Below, piece after piece: positions 63,851 to 64,000 of a DNA stretch of 64,000 bases. The notes beneath the pieces were generated by a model. The model searched no databases and was not told where the DNA came from. It saw only the letters and a program-made list of their open reading frames with translations. Source of the DNA: Xestospongia bergquistia (lineage: Eukaryota > Porifera > Demospongiae > Haplosclerida > Petrosiidae); NCBI GenBank assembly GCA_963965975.1, contig OZ014415.1, positions 7,135,001-7,199,000 of the forward strand. Reading direction: 5' to 3'. Both the position numbers and the translations under genes were made by a program. The stretch's first letter is position 1, and each line of letters opens with the position of its first letter.

Positions 63851-64000
63851 GTAACCTTTATTTTCTAATTAACTTTTATTAGATCTGGATTGATATACAA
63901 CAATTACTAGGACATACTACCAAATCTTATCCTCTTATTAGCATAGTTGTATTTCTTACAATATTAAAGTTAATTGACACTATAATATGCAGGTGTACAA
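63851..64000. other. No feature seen
   Basis: AT-rich. The last bases (ACACTATAATATGCAGGTGTAC) resemble 47497-47517, a flank of the divergent receptor type. Confidence 0.4.

Noticed and set aside
1-64000. tRNA or rRNA genes
   Set aside because: I saw no T-loop/anticodon patterns or rRNA-like conserved blocks; a dedicated scan (tRNAscan-SE, Infernal) could still find one.

Overview
The window looks like animal (metazoan) nuclear DNA. It is AT-rich, packed with class C G-protein-coupled receptor (GPCR) genes in tandem, alpha-kinase fragments, and P-like and hAT transposons whose introns are only about 45-75 bp. A demosponge such as Amphimedon is my best guess, because large arrays of intronless class C receptors are known from sponges. 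This is inference; I cannot search a database.

Layout. Nearly everything recognisable on the minus strand is a class C receptor: secretory signal, Venus-flytrap (VFT) domain, cysteine-rich domain (CRD), seven membrane helices (TM1-7) and a short tail, all in one exon. Three copies look fully intact (20513-23179, 35951-38629, 60782-63481). A fourth, divergent copy is intact (47744-50470). One is open throughout but has lost its ATG (28049-30712). Three full-length copies carry one lesion each: a 7-bp duplication in 6154-8839, an in-frame TAG in 13051-15714 and another in 43960-46641. At least five more copies are truncated (1-455, 1555-1990, 3514-4790, 33327-34610, 42249-43537), and small relics lie between them. 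On the plus strand, pieces of an alpha-kinase gene are interleaved with the receptors. One near-complete copy is at 19528-20274; N-terminal relics are at about 500, 4979 and 34778, and C-terminal pieces at 11473, 25723 and 40612.

History. About 10 kb (roughly 2145-12900) is repeated at roughly 31955-42100. A 666-bp terminal-inverted-repeat insertion is found only in the first copy. Receptor units share a 3' flank (a degenerate 10-bp GGTTACAGTR tract, a hairpin and an AATAAA about 150 bp past the stop) and a 5' flank (a TATA-like box 35-65 bp before the ATG and a further upstream box that is often an inverted repeat). Patches of near identity between otherwise different receptors point to gene conversion.

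From 54002 to 60218 a 6.2-kb P-element-like transposon sits in the 3' flank of the last receptor, with 38-bp terminal inverted repeats and a 7-bp target duplication. It carries a P/THAP9-type transposase gene (plus strand) and a second, convergent gene of unknown function (minus strand). Both are broken: the transposase by frameshifts, a 304-bp exon triplication and a solo LTR (long terminal repeat); the second gene by a 621-bp hAT element with a clean 8-bp target duplication.

Function. The receptors keep several residues that bind the alpha-amino-acid backbone in metabotropic glutamate receptors, but vary at positions that would read amine and side chain. A birth-and-death chemosensory or amino-acid-sensing family fits best. 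No functional link between receptors and kinase is shown by the sequence; the proximity may only reflect co-amplification.
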